DNA of 64,000 nt from Chakrabartia godavariana (GCA_005518185.1 RKSN01000003.1:496001-560000); one strand, 5' to 3'; shown: positions 51,000 to 59,181, numbered from the stretch's first letter. The notes: generated from the sequence alone by a model not told the origin. Numbers and translations: made by a program.

Positions 51000-52302
51000 T
51001 CCCATCGACCATGCGCTCAAGGTCGCGGACCTGAGTGACGCCGCCTTTGCCAGATGGCTGAAAGCCAATGGCAAAAGGCTGGCCACGCTCGCCTTTGACT
51101 GGGCGTTCTGGCGGCGTCCCGATCAGGCCGAACCGGCGGGCGACTGGCGCTGCTGGCTGCTGCTCGCCGGTCGCGGGTTCGGCAAGACGCGGACCGGCGC
51201 CGAATGGGTCCGCGCCCGGGCCGAGGCCGATGGCCGGCTGCGCATCGCGCTGGTCGCAGCGACAATGGCCGACGTACGCGCCATCATGGTGGAGGGCGAA
51301 AGCGGTCTCCTGTCGATCGCGCCCGATGCGACCCGGCCCATTTTTGAACCCTCGCTCCAGCGGCTCGTCTGGCCCAATGGCGCGATCGCCAAGCTTTATT
51401 CCGCCGCCGAACCCGAAGGGCTGCGCGGCCCCGAACATCATATCGCCTGGGCCGATGAATGTGCCAAATGGGATAACGCGTCGACCGTCTGGGACAATCT
51501 GGCGATGTCGCTGCGTCTCGGATCGCAGCCACAGGTGGTTGCCACCACCACGCCCCGGCCGGTCCCGCTGATCCGGCGGCTGCTGTCCGAAGCCGGGGTT
51601 GCAACGACGCGCGGTCGGACGGCCGACAATGCCCTCAACCTCGCCGCGCCCTTCGTGGTGGCGATGCGGACGGTCTATGCCGGAACGCGACTGGGGCGAC
51701 AGGAACTTGACGGGGAACTGATCGACGATGTCGACGGCGCGCTGTGGACGCGGGCGATGATCGAGGCCGCGCGAACGGCGGCGCTGCCGGGTCTTGTGCG
51801 CGTCGTGATCGGGGTTGATCCCCCGGCGGGAACCAAGGGCGATGCCTGCGGGATCGTTGCCGTCGGCCTTGGCGCGGATGGCACCGCCTATGTCCTTGAC
51901 GATGCGAGTCTTTCTGGCGCGTCACCCGAAGGCTGGGCGCGCCAGGTCGCCGAAAGTGCGGCCGCCCATGGCGCCGACCGCGTGATCGCCGAGGCCAATA
52001 ATGGCGGCGACATGGTGGCCAGCGTCCTGCGCGGGGCGGCCCCCGGCCTGCCCGTCCGGCTCGTGCACGCCGCACGCGGCAAGACCGCCCGGGCCGAGCC
52101 GGTCGCGGCGCTCTGTGAACGCGGCAAGGTCCGTCACGCGGACCGCTTTCCCGCGCTCGAAGATGAATTGTGCGGCCTGTGCACGGGCGGGGCCTATCAC
52201 GGGCCGGGGCGATCCCCAGACCGGGCGGATGCACTCGTCTGGGCCGTGACGGAGATGATGTTGAAACAGAGTGGGCCACAACCTCGGATACGGGTGCTGT
52301 AA
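50983..52302 (+). CDS. GTA gp2, large terminase subunit
   Basis: 439 residues. ATPase: Walker A GRGFGKT (63-69) and Walker B in HHIAWADECAKW. RNase H-like nuclease: VIGVDPPAGTKGDACGIV, IAEANNGGDM and SPDRADALVWAV give the acidic metal triad. It pumps DNA into the capsid and cuts by the headful mechanism. Start at 50983, inside the end of gp1. Confidence 0.95.
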   Translation: MTRKADPIDHALKVADLSDAAFARWLKANGKRLATLAFDWAFWRRPDQAEPAGDWRCWLLLAGRGFGKTRTGAEWVRARAEADGRLRIALVAATMADVRAIMVEGESGLLSIAPDATRPIFEPSLQRLVWPNGAIAKLYSAAEPEGLRGPEHHIAWADECAKWDNASTVWDNLAMSLRLGSQPQVVATTTPRPVPLIRRLLSEAGVATTRGRTADNALNLAAPFVVAMRTVYAGTRLGRQELDGELIDDVDGALWTRAMIEAARTAALPGLVRVVIGVDPPAGTKGDACGIVAVGLGADGTAYVLDDASLSGASPEGWARQVAESAAAHGADRVIAEANNGGDMVASVLRGAAPGLPVRLVHAARGKTARAEPVAALCERGKVRHADRFPALEDELCGLCTGGAYHGPGRSPDRADALVWAVTEMMLKQSGPQPRIRVL

Positions 52303-52321
52303 GTATTTGGAGCCCCCAACG

Positions 52322-52415
52322 CCGCTCATCCTGAGCCTGTCGAAGGGTGGCCTTACTGGGCGCCCAAGTTCGAAGAACAACAAAAACAGCCCTTCGACAA
52401 GCTCAGGGCAAACGG
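52322..52415. repeat. Family 2 palindrome between terminase and portal genes, inverted copy
   Basis: 94-bp element inside the GTA operon, the reverse complement of the 50299 copy with about ten differences and one missing base. It is the only long non-coding gap (about 200 bases) between the head genes, and its hairpin may act on the GTA transcript. Confidence 0.92.
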
Positions 52416-52500
52416 CGACGCAGACAACGCGCTCGTCGACAGGCGCAGAGCGAGCGCGGGTCAGACGGCCTGTGCATCAAAAACCTATTTGGAGAATCTC

Positions 52501-53610
52501 ATGAAACTCTTTGGCTGGAAATCGGCCGCCAAGGCCCCGGTGCGCCCGGCGTTGACGAAGGGAATACCCTGGATCAGCGGGGATTGGCCGCGCGCCTATG
52601 AGGTGCAGCTGCGTGAGCTCTATCTGGGCTGCGCCATCGCCCAGCGCGCGGTGCGGCTGGTGGCCGAAGGCGTGGCGTCGATCCCCTTTGTCGCGCGCGA
52701 TGCGGCGGCCGGACAGATGGTGTCGGCCACCTCGGGCGGACAGGCGCTGCTGGAGACGCTGGCGACGCAGTTGCTGCTTCACGGCAATGGCTATGTCCAG
52801 CTGCTCCCCGATCCCGAAGGGCGTCCGGTCGAGCTGTTTGCCCTTCGCCCGGAACGCGTGTCGGTGGAGGCCGATGCGCGCGGCTGGCCGGTCGCCTATC
52901 GCTACAAGGCGGGGGAGGTCGCGACGCTGCTTCCGGCGGATCATGTCATCCATATCCGCACGCACCATCCGCTTGACGACCATTATGGGCTGGGCAGCCT
53001 TGATGCCGCCGCCGGGCCAATGGCCGTCCACCGTGCCGCAACGGTCTGGAACAAGGCGCTGCTCGACAATGCGGCGCGGCCCTCCGGCGCGCTGGTGCAC
53101 GACGCGGCAGAGGCGCTGTCCGCCGACCAGTTTGACCGGCTGCGGGCCGAACTCGACAGCGGTTTTACCGGCGCGCGCAATGCCGGGCGGCCGATGCTGC
53201 TCGAAGGCGGGCTCAAATGGCAGGCGCTCTCGCTGACGCCCGCCGACATGGATTTTGCAACGCTCAAGGCGGCGGCGGCGCGCGACATCGCGCTCGCCTT
53301 CGGGGTGCCGCCCGTGCTGCTCGGCCTGCCCGGCGATGCGACCTATGCCAATTACCGAGAGGCCAATCGTGCGCTGTGGCGCCAGTCGATCCTTCCGCTG
53401 GCCACGAAGATTCTCGACGCCATCGCCGAAGGGCTGTCGGGACATTTTGCCGGGCTGACGCTGCGCGTCGATGCCGATCGCGTCCCGGCGCTCAGTGAGG
53501 ACCGCGAACGCCTCTGGGCACAGGTCACCGCCGCCGACTTCCTGACCGCCGATGAAAAGCGCGCGCTCGTGGGGCTTGCCCCTCTCTCCGACACCGGAGC
53601 CGACCAATGA
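52501..53610 (+). CDS. GTA gp3, portal protein (HK97 family)
   Basis: 369 residues from the ATG at 52501 with GGAG six bases upstream; a TTG at 52489 is less likely. Portal family landmarks: YLGCAIAQRAVRLVAEGVAS, LLLHGNGYVQLLPD, DHYGLGSLDAAAGPM and DIALAFGVPPVLLGLPGDATYANYREA. It forms the dodecameric DNA gate at the capsid vertex. Overlaps the next gene by four bases. Confidence 0.95.
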   Translation: MKLFGWKSAAKAPVRPALTKGIPWISGDWPRAYEVQLRELYLGCAIAQRAVRLVAEGVASIPFVARDAAAGQMVSATSGGQALLETLATQLLLHGNGYVQLLPDPEGRPVELFALRPERVSVEADARGWPVAYRYKAGEVATLLPADHVIHIRTHHPLDDHYGLGSLDAAAGPMAVHRAATVWNKALLDNAARPSGALVHDAAEALSADQFDRLRAELDSGFTGARNAGRPMLLEGGLKWQALSLTPADMDFATLKAAAARDIALAFGVPPVLLGLPGDATYANYREANRALWRQSILPLATKILDAIAEGLSGHFAGLTLRVDADRVPALSEDRERLWAQVTAADFLTADEKRALVGLAPLSDTGADQ

Positions 53611-53918
53611 CCAATTCCAACATGCTCATCCACCTAGCGGCGCAGGCCGAAGCGCGCGGCTCTGACCTCGTGACGCTGCGTGCGATGATCGAGGAGGCGT
53701 CCGATCTGGGGGCGCTCCGCGCGCTCGCCCGGCTTGGCCTGTCGGACGATCATGCCGCCAAGGACATGGCCGAACTGCGGGAGCTTCTGTCGGCCTGGCG
53801 CGATGCCAAGACGACGGTGCGCAAGGCCGTGCTCGGCTGGCTGGTGCGCGGGGCGCTGGCGCTGCTGCTGCTTGGCCTCGCCGTCAAACTGGGGCTTGCC
53901 GGGCTGGTGATCGAGTGA
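53607..53918 (+). CDS. GTA small membrane protein (g3.5 position, DUF6127-like)
   Basis: 103 residues. A helical N-terminal half (LRAMIEEASDLGALRALARL) and a C-terminal hydrophobic helix (GALALLLLGLAVKLGLAGLVI). It lies between portal and protease, the place of the small membrane ORF g3.5 in R. capsulatus. The DUF6127 assignment is from memory and tentative. Function unknown. Confidence 0.75.
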   Translation: MTNSNMLIHLAAQAEARGSDLVTLRAMIEEASDLGALRALARLGLSDDHAAKDMAELRELLSAWRDAKTTVRKAVLGWLVRGALALLLLGLAVKLGLAGLVIE

Positions 53919-54328
53919 CCGGCCCTGTCCGCTTCGCCGGCTATGCCGCCATCTTCGACCATCCCGACCGGGGCGGGGACATTGTCCGCAAGGGCGCCTT
54001 TTCCGGCGCAAAAGCGGGGCTCCCCGTCTATTGGTCTCATGACGTCACCCGCCGCATCGGCACGGTCGACAGCCTTGCCGAGGATGATCGCGGGCTGCGG
54101 GTGACCGCCGTCGTCGATGGCCGCGCCGTCCCCGTCGGGCAGGGCCTGTCCTTTGGCTATCGCGTCCAGGCCGCAGGCACGGCCGGGCCCTATCGCGAGC
54201 TGACCGCGCTCGACCTCATCGAAGTCAGCCTTGTCGCGCACCCGATGCAACCGCTCGCGCGCGTCATCGCAACACACCCCGACTCTGCCGAACCCCCAAC
54301 AGGAGAAACTGCATGGATTATGAAGTGA
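53915..54328 (+). CDS. GTA gp4, prohead protease (HK97 family)
   Basis: 137 residues from a GTG overlapping the previous stop (GTGA). Herpes-protease-like fold: FAGYAAIFDHPDRGGDIVRKGAF, catalytic His in VYWSHDVTRRIG and Ser in LIEVSLVAHPM. It trims the capsid protein during maturation. Overlaps the capsid gene by 16 bases. Confidence 0.93.
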   Translation: MTGPVRFAGYAAIFDHPDRGGDIVRKGAFSGAKAGLPVYWSHDVTRRIGTVDSLAEDDRGLRVTAVVDGRAVPVGQGLSFGYRVQAAGTAGPYRELTALDLIEVSLVAHPMQPLARVIATHPDSAEPPTGETAWIMK

Positions 54329-55380
54329 AGGCCGACGCGCTCGACGCGGCATTTGACGCGGTAGATCTGCCGCCCGTGGTTGCCCACCGCCCGGCGCTGT
54401 CCGGCGCCCGCACGGCGGACCCCGCGCGCGCCGCATTCATCGACGGCTATGTGCGCCGTGGTGCCGACGTCGAACTGAAGAGCTTCTCCGGGGCGACCGG
54501 GCCGGAAGGCGGCTTTGCCGTCCCGCGCGAAATTGACGGCACGATCGACGCGCTGCTGAAGGCCGCTTCCCCCATCCGCCAGATCGCCAATGTCGTGCGC
54601 GTGGGCTCTGCGGGGTATCGCAAGCTGGTGACGCAGAATGGTGTCGCATCGGGATGGGCTTCCGAAACGCAGGCGCGGCCCGAAACGGCGACGCCGATCT
54701 TCAATGAGGTCGTGCCGAGCTTTGGCGATCTCTATGCCAATCCGTCGGCGACGCAGGCGATGCTCGACGATGCGGCATTCGATGTCGAAGGCTGGCTCGC
54801 GGGCGAGATCGCGGCCGAATTTGCCAAGGCGGAAGGCACGGCGTTTGTCGCCGGCAGCGGCGTCAACCGGCCCAAGGGCTTTCTGACCGGGACGCCTGTC
54901 ATCACCGGCGATGCGGGCCGCGCCTTTGGCGTGCTGCAATATGTGCCCACGGGCGCAGCGGGCGCCTTTGCGACCAACCCGCAGGACAAGCTTGTCGACC
55001 TCGTCCACACGCTGCGCGCGCCCTATCGCCAGGGCGCGGTCTGGGTGATGAATGCAGCGACGCTGGCCACCATCCGCAAGTTCAAGACGACCGACGGCGC
55101 CTTCCTCTTCCAGCCGGGGCTTGCCGCAGGGCAGCCCAACACGCTGCTCGGCTATCCGGTGATCGAGGCAGAGGACATGCCCGACATTGCGGCCAACAGC
55201 CTGTCGATCGCCTTTGGCAATTTCAAGGCGGGCTATCTGATCGCCGAGCGCGCCGAAACCAGCGTGCTGCGCGATCCCTTCACCAACAAGCCGTTCGTGA
55301 ACTTCTACGCGACCAAGCGCGTGGGCGGCAGCGTGTCCAACTCCGAGGCGATCAAGCTGCTGAAATTCTCGGCGAGCTGA
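54313..55380 (+). CDS. GTA gp5, major capsid protein (HK97 fold)
   Basis: 355 residues from the ATG at 54313 with AGGAG upstream. The N-terminal helical scaffold-like segment (about 1-60) is probably removed by gp4. HK97 landmarks are GPEGGFAVPREIDGTI, PETATPIFNEVVPSFGDLYA, GSGVNRPKGFL and LLGYPVIEAEDMP. Builds the capsid shell. A strong hairpin follows the stop codon. Confidence 0.95.
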   Translation: MDYEVKADALDAAFDAVDLPPVVAHRPALSGARTADPARAAFIDGYVRRGADVELKSFSGATGPEGGFAVPREIDGTIDALLKAASPIRQIANVVRVGSAGYRKLVTQNGVASGWASETQARPETATPIFNEVVPSFGDLYANPSATQAMLDDAAFDVEGWLAGEIAAEFAKAEGTAFVAGSGVNRPKGFLTGTPVITGDAGRAFGVLQYVPTGAAGAFATNPQDKLVDLVHTLRAPYRQGAVWVMNAATLATIRKFKTTDGAFLFQPGLAAGQPNTLLGYPVIEAEDMPDIAANSLSIAFGNFKAGYLIAERAETSVLRDPFTNKPFVNFYATKRVGGSVSNSEAIKLLKFSAS

Positions 55381-55386
55381 TTGGCC

Positions 55387-55414
55387 GGTCTCCTCGCGCC
55401 AGCGCGGGGAGACC
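55387..55414 (+). terminator. Strong hairpin right after the capsid gene
   Basis: Stem GGTCTCC / GGAGACC continues through a T-G pair into CGCG/CGCG around a CCAG loop: 12 pairs, starting six bases after the capsid stop. No T-run follows, so it more likely stabilises the capsid mRNA end or causes partial termination than full termination. Confidence 0.6.
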
Positions 55415-55449
55415 ACCCCCCTTTCCTGTCCATCTGAACGGAGGCCCCG

Positions 55450-55716
55450 ATGCCCGATCCCTTTGCCGCGTCCGCCGACAGCGTCACCTCGCCCGCCGAG
55501 GATGCCGCAGCACTTGTCCCGCATGACACCAATCCTGTCGTCACCACCCCCAAGGCGCTGTTCGTCGGGACGGGTGGCCACATCGTGCTGCGCGGCATCA
55601 ATGGCAGCGCGGACGTCACCTTCCGCAACGTGCCGAGCGGGTCCGTGCTGCCCGTCCGTCCTGGCTTTGTCCGGGCGACAGGGACGACCGCCGCCGACAT
55701 CCTGGCGCTCTACTGA
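55450..55716 (+). CDS. GTA head-spike base protein (RcGTA GhsA/Rcc01079-like)
   Basis: 88 residues. The pattern is an N-terminal DPFAASADSVTSPA, then ALFVGTGGHIVLRGINGSAD, VTFRNVPSGSVLPVRPGFV and ATGTTAADILALY, matching the spike base family named after R. capsulatus Rcc01079. In that species the spike base and fibre attach to capsid vertices and are encoded away from the main cluster. Here the gene follows the capsid gene directly and overlaps the fibre gene (TGATG). Confidence 0.85.
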   Translation: MPDPFAASADSVTSPAEDAAALVPHDTNPVVTTPKALFVGTGGHIVLRGINGSADVTFRNVPSGSVLPVRPGFVRATGTTAADILALY

Positions 55717-57284
55717 TGACGAGCTTCGGCTTTGAGGCCGGGCTGGCGCTGGCGCAGCGCCGCAGCGGCGGCCCCGCCGGGCCGGTCGCGCCGGTGCCCG
55801 CCAATTACAGCTTCCTCCTCTATGGCGACAGCCGCACCGATGACGGGAAGACGACGTCCAACGGGACGAGCGGCCTTATTCAGGGCACGGCGTCGCTCGG
55901 CTATGCGCCCTGGCTGGAGCTGCTGTCGGGCTATCGGCTGCGGATCGCGCGCAATGCGAACTTCGCGGTGCCGGCCTCAACCACCTATCAGGGCGCGGCG
56001 CTCCCCCGCCAGAACGCGAACGGGGTTGTGACGCCGGGCGATGCCTGGCGGTCCAACGGCGCGGTCAACTTCTCCGACAATAAGGGCGCGGACTTTGCCA
56101 ATGCGCATGAGGCGGGGATTGGCGTGCTGCTCTATGGCACCAATGACCAGATCGTCTCCGATGCCGGCTATCTGGCCGCATCGCGGACCAACATCGTTGC
56201 CATCCTGAACGCGGCGCCCGCCAAGGTCTGGGTCGTCTGCAATGAGCTGCCCAAGGGCGTGAACGACAATGGCACGCTGGGCGGACAGACGGTCAGCGCC
56301 AATTTCAAGGCCTTCTCGGACTGGCTGCTGACGCTCGACCATGCCTCGGGCCATGCCAATGCCCGGGCCAACGTGATCGTCGTCGACACCTGGGGCGAAT
56401 TTGTCGATGCGGCGACCGGTACGCTCTACCGCAACAAGCGCGGCTATCTGCGCGACGGGCTGCACTGCACGGGCTATGGGTCCAAGCGGATCGCGGCGAA
56501 GATCATCGAGCGGCTGTCCGCCATCTGGCCGGGCTGGGGCGCGCTTCCGCCGCAGATCACGCTGCCGACTGCCAATGGTCTGGCAAGCCTTGGGGCGGCC
56601 CAACCCTGCATCATGTCCAACCCGATCTTCACGCCCGGAACGGCGGGGAGCGTGCTCGGCACTTGGGGCACGGCCCCGGTCGCGGCCAATATTCCGCAAG
56701 GCTGGACCGTGTTCATGTCGGGCACCGGCGCGGGGATCAGCTGCACGGCCGAAAAGGGTGTCGAGACCGATCCCGATGGCTATCCGGTGTTCAAGCTGAC
56801 GATCTCGGGCACGCTGGCGGCGAACAGCAGCTGCACGATCCAAGTCTATCAGCTTGCCCCGCTCGCCGCCCTGTTCGCCAGCAACTGGCTGACGATCAAC
56901 GACAAGCTGCGCGGCGTGGCGCGGATGAAGGTGGAGCCGGGCGCCCAATATTTCAGCGGCGCCTCGCTCTCGCTGATCGTGCAGAGCCCGACGACGGCCA
57001 AATATCTGACCGGCTTCACCGGGCGCGGCGGCTCGGTCATCAACATGTCGGCGCCGGCCTTTCTTGAAGCCTATGACGGCGCCTGGCTGCCTTATTGCAC
57101 CGAGGTTCTCGACTTTCAGGATCCGGGCAAGGTCGCGCTCGGGCAGAACATGGCGGCGCAGGCCGACATCAGCCAGATCCAGATCCGCGCCGACCTCGAT
57201 TTCCGCAACCTGACCGCAGCGACGCAGACTGTCGCCGCCACCGTGCGCCTGTCGCGCACCGGCGCGATGCGCGTCGCGGCCTGA
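55716..57284 (+). CDS. GTA head-spike fibre with SGNH/GDSL hydrolase domain
   Basis: 522 residues. An N-terminal anchor (about 1-30) is followed by an SGNH hydrolase domain (about 31-275): block I LLYGDSRTDD with Ser39, block III LLYGTND (141-144), and block V DGLHCTGYGSK with Asp247 and His250. The C-terminal 240 residues are beta-rich, Gly/Ser/Thr-rich and may form a carbohydrate-binding jelly roll. Position after the spike base identifies it as the GhsB counterpart. It could deacetylate or bind capsular polysaccharide of recipient cells; that is inference. Confidence 0.8.
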   Translation: MTSFGFEAGLALAQRRSGGPAGPVAPVPANYSFLLYGDSRTDDGKTTSNGTSGLIQGTASLGYAPWLELLSGYRLRIARNANFAVPASTTYQGAALPRQNANGVVTPGDAWRSNGAVNFSDNKGADFANAHEAGIGVLLYGTNDQIVSDAGYLAASRTNIVAILNAAPAKVWVVCNELPKGVNDNGTLGGQTVSANFKAFSDWLLTLDHASGHANARANVIVVDTWGEFVDAATGTLYRNKRGYLRDGLHCTGYGSKRIAAKIIERLSAIWPGWGALPPQITLPTANGLASLGAAQPCIMSNPIFTPGTAGSVLGTWGTAPVAANIPQGWTVFMSGTGAGISCTAEKGVETDPDGYPVFKLTISGTLAANSSCTIQVYQLAPLAALFASNWLTINDKLRGVARMKVEPGAQYFSGASLSLIVQSPTTAKYLTGFTGRGGSVINMSAPAFLEAYDGAWLPYCTEVLDFQDPGKVALGQNMAAQADISQIQIRADLDFRNLTAATQTVAATVRLSRTGAMRVAA

Positions 57285-57311
57285 TCCACTCTCACCAACG
57301 GGGACACGACC

Positions 57312-57857
57312 ATGATCGAACCGGCGCCGATTCCGGCACCCTTGCTGGCGCCCGCACGCGATGCGGCCAAGACCTATCTGCGGATCGACCAGAGCGCGGA
57401 AGACGCGCAGATTGACCAGCTGATCGCCGATGCCGCTGCGCTGGCCGAAGCGTTCACCGCACAGCAGCTGCTGCAGCGCGATGTCGTCGAAACACTGGGC
57501 GCCGGTTCGGGCTGGCAACGCCTGTCCAGCGCGCCGGTGCGCAGCATCACAGGCGTAGAGGGCGTGCCGGCCGAGGGCGGGCCTTTCCCGCTGCCCGTCG
57601 GCAGCTATGCGATCGATATCGATGCGCATGGGCAGGGCTGGGTGCGGGTCTCCACTCCCGGTGCGGCGGGGCGCATCCGCGTGATGCTGCGCGCGGGGCT
57701 CTCCACCGACTGGGCGGGACTGCCCGAGCCGGTGCGGCTTGGCATCATCCGGCTGACCGCGCATCTCTACACACACCGAGATGCCGCCGATGATGTCGGT
57801 CCGCCTGCGGCCGTCGCCGCGTTGCTCCGCCCCTGGCGTCGGCTGCGTCTGGCATGA
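57312..57857 (+). CDS. GTA gp6, head-tail connector
   Basis: 181 residues. PARDAAKTYLRIDQSAEDAQIDQLIADAAALAEAFTAQQLLQR is the helical start shared by phage gp6-like connectors, and LGIIRLTAHLYTHRD is the conserved last helix. It forms the adaptor ring under the portal. Overlaps gp7 by four bases. Confidence 0.9.
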   Translation: MIEPAPIPAPLLAPARDAAKTYLRIDQSAEDAQIDQLIADAAALAEAFTAQQLLQRDVVETLGAGSGWQRLSSAPVRSITGVEGVPAEGGPFPLPVGSYAIDIDAHGQGWVRVSTPGAAGRIRVMLRAGLSTDWAGLPEPVRLGIIRLTAHLYTHRDAADDVGPPAAVAALLRPWRRLRLA

Positions 57858-58180
57858 GCGGGGAGTTTTCCGGCGCGCTGCGTGAGCGCGTGACCATCGA
57901 GCAGCCCAACCCCGCGCGCGATGCGCTGGGCGGGCGGACCGGCGGGTTTCTTTATGATGGCGCGGCCTGGGCCGCAGTCTCGCCGCTGCTTGCGGCAGAC
58001 GCTGGGGTCGCAGGCGCGCTGTCGGCCCTGCCGCGCTGGTCGGTCACGCTGCGCAAGCGCGAAGGCATCCTGCCCGGCACCCGCCTCGTCTGGCGCGGCC
58101 GCTATCTGCAGGTGCGCGGCTGCATCAGCGACCCGCGCGAACCTGCCCGGATGATCCTGACCTGTGAGGAGACGCGCTGA
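57854..58180 (+). CDS. GTA gp7, head-tail joining / stopper protein
   Basis: 108 residues. SPP1-type head-tail adaptor: LRERVTIEQPNPARDALGG at the N-terminus and WSVTLRKREGILPGTRLVW, ILTCEETR at the end. Beta-barrel ring below gp6. Coupled to neighbours on both sides by stop/start overlaps. Confidence 0.88.
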   Translation: MSGEFSGALRERVTIEQPNPARDALGGRTGGFLYDGAAWAAVSPLLAADAGVAGALSALPRWSVTLRKREGILPGTRLVWRGRYLQVRGCISDPREPARMILTCEETR

Positions 58181-58374
58181 TGCTCGACGCTCTTTTTGCC
58201 CGCGCGACAAGGATCGCAGACCAGCGCCGGGCCGCGCTGATCGACCGGCTCGCCCGGGCCGATGTCCCGCCGGGCATCACGGTATCCGGAAACGAGGCCG
58301 GGGTCGTCCTGTCGGGCCAGCGGCTGCGCCACCGCCTTCTGACCGAGGCGGCGCTTCGGAGTTTCGGACGATGA
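58180..58374 (+). CDS. Small GTA-operon ORF between gp7 and gp8
   Basis: 64 residues, its ATG overlapping the gp7 stop and its stop overlapping the gp8 start, so almost certainly translated. Helical basic N-terminus (ATRIADQRRAALIDRLARAD) and a VTVSG-like strand, GVVLSGQRLRHRLL, at the end, which faintly recalls HK97 gp10-type tail completion proteins. No function assigned; I do not know an equivalent in the R. capsulatus cluster. Confidence 0.65.
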   Translation: MLDALFARATRIADQRRAALIDRLARADVPPGITVSGNEAGVVLSGQRLRHRLLTEAALRSFGR

Positions 58375-58772
58375 GCATCGCCATCGCGCTGCAACAGGCG
58401 GTCGTCGCGCATCTCTCGGCTGATCCGGGTCTTTCCGCGCTGACGGACGTCCATGACGGGCCTCCGCCGCGCGCGGCCTTTCCCTATGCGGCGATCGGCG
58501 ACGGCCTGGTGACCGACTGGAGCACCAAGTCACACGGCGGGCGCGAGATCCGCTTTGCCCTCACTCTTTGGGACGATGGGGAAAGCCCGGCGCGCCTGCA
58601 CCATCTGGTGGCCGCCGCCGAAGCCGCCATGGCCCGCCTCCCGCGCGCGCTCGACGGCGCATCGATCGCCAGCCTCGTGCTCCTGCGCACGCTCATCACG
58701 CGTGATCCGGCGGGCCCCTGGGCGGGGCTTGTCGAACACCGCATCCGCATCCTTCAAGATCAGGAGATTTAA
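58371..58772 (+). CDS. GTA gp8, tail terminator (DUF3168)
   Basis: 133 residues from the ATG at 58371. IALQQAVVAHLSADPGLSALTDVHDGPPPRAAFPYAAIGD is the DUF3168 start, and GREIRFALTLWDD and GLVEHRIRI follow. It caps the tail tube at the head side. One base separates it from gp9. Confidence 0.92.
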   Translation: MSIAIALQQAVVAHLSADPGLSALTDVHDGPPPRAAFPYAAIGDGLVTDWSTKSHGGREIRFALTLWDDGESPARLHHLVAAAEAAMARLPRALDGASIASLVLLRTLITRDPAGPWAGLVEHRIRILQDQEI

Positions 58773-58773
58773 T

Positions 58774-59181
58774 ATGCCAGCCGAAAAGGGAAGCGCCTTC
58801 CTGTTGAAAGTGGGCGATGGCGCAACGCCACCGGCCTATCAGACCGTCGCAGGCCTCAGGACCACGCAGCTCAGCATCAATGGCGAGACTGTGGTCATCA
58901 CGCACAAGGGGTCGGGCGGCTGGCGGGAACTGCTGTCCGGGGCAGGCGTCCGTTCGGTCTCGGTGTCGGGCGCGGGCATCTTCACCGGTTCGGCCGCCGA
59001 GACGCGGATCAAGGCCAATGCGCTGTCGGGCGTGCTCGATGACTATGAACTGAGCTTTGAAAGCGGAGAGCGGCTGCGCGGCCGCTTCCTTGTCGCGCGG
59101 CTCGACTATGCGGGCGATTTCAACGGGGAGCGCACCTACACGCTCGCGCTGGAAAGCTCGGGCGCGGTGACCAGCCTGTGA
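58774..59181 (+). CDS. GTA gp9, major tail tube protein
   Basis: 135 residues from the ATG at 58774 with AGGAG upstream; the frame is open further back. TP901-1-type tail protein: KGSAFLLKVGDG, TTQLSINGETVVIT, GVRSVSVSGAGIFTG and YELSFESGERLRGRFLVA. Stacks as rings to form the tail tube. Overlaps gp10 by four bases through a GTG start. Confidence 0.93.
   Translation: MPAEKGSAFLLKVGDGATPPAYQTVAGLRTTQLSINGETVVITHKGSGGWRELLSGAGVRSVSVSGAGIFTGSAAETRIKANALSGVLDDYELSFESGERLRGRFLVARLDYAGDFNGERTYTLALESSGAVTSL

Noticed and set aside
55977-57776. 599-codon antisense frame over the spike fibre gene
   Set aside because: The + strand has the SGNH motifs and operon overlaps; the antisense translation is Arg/Gly/Asp-rich with no recognisable fold.
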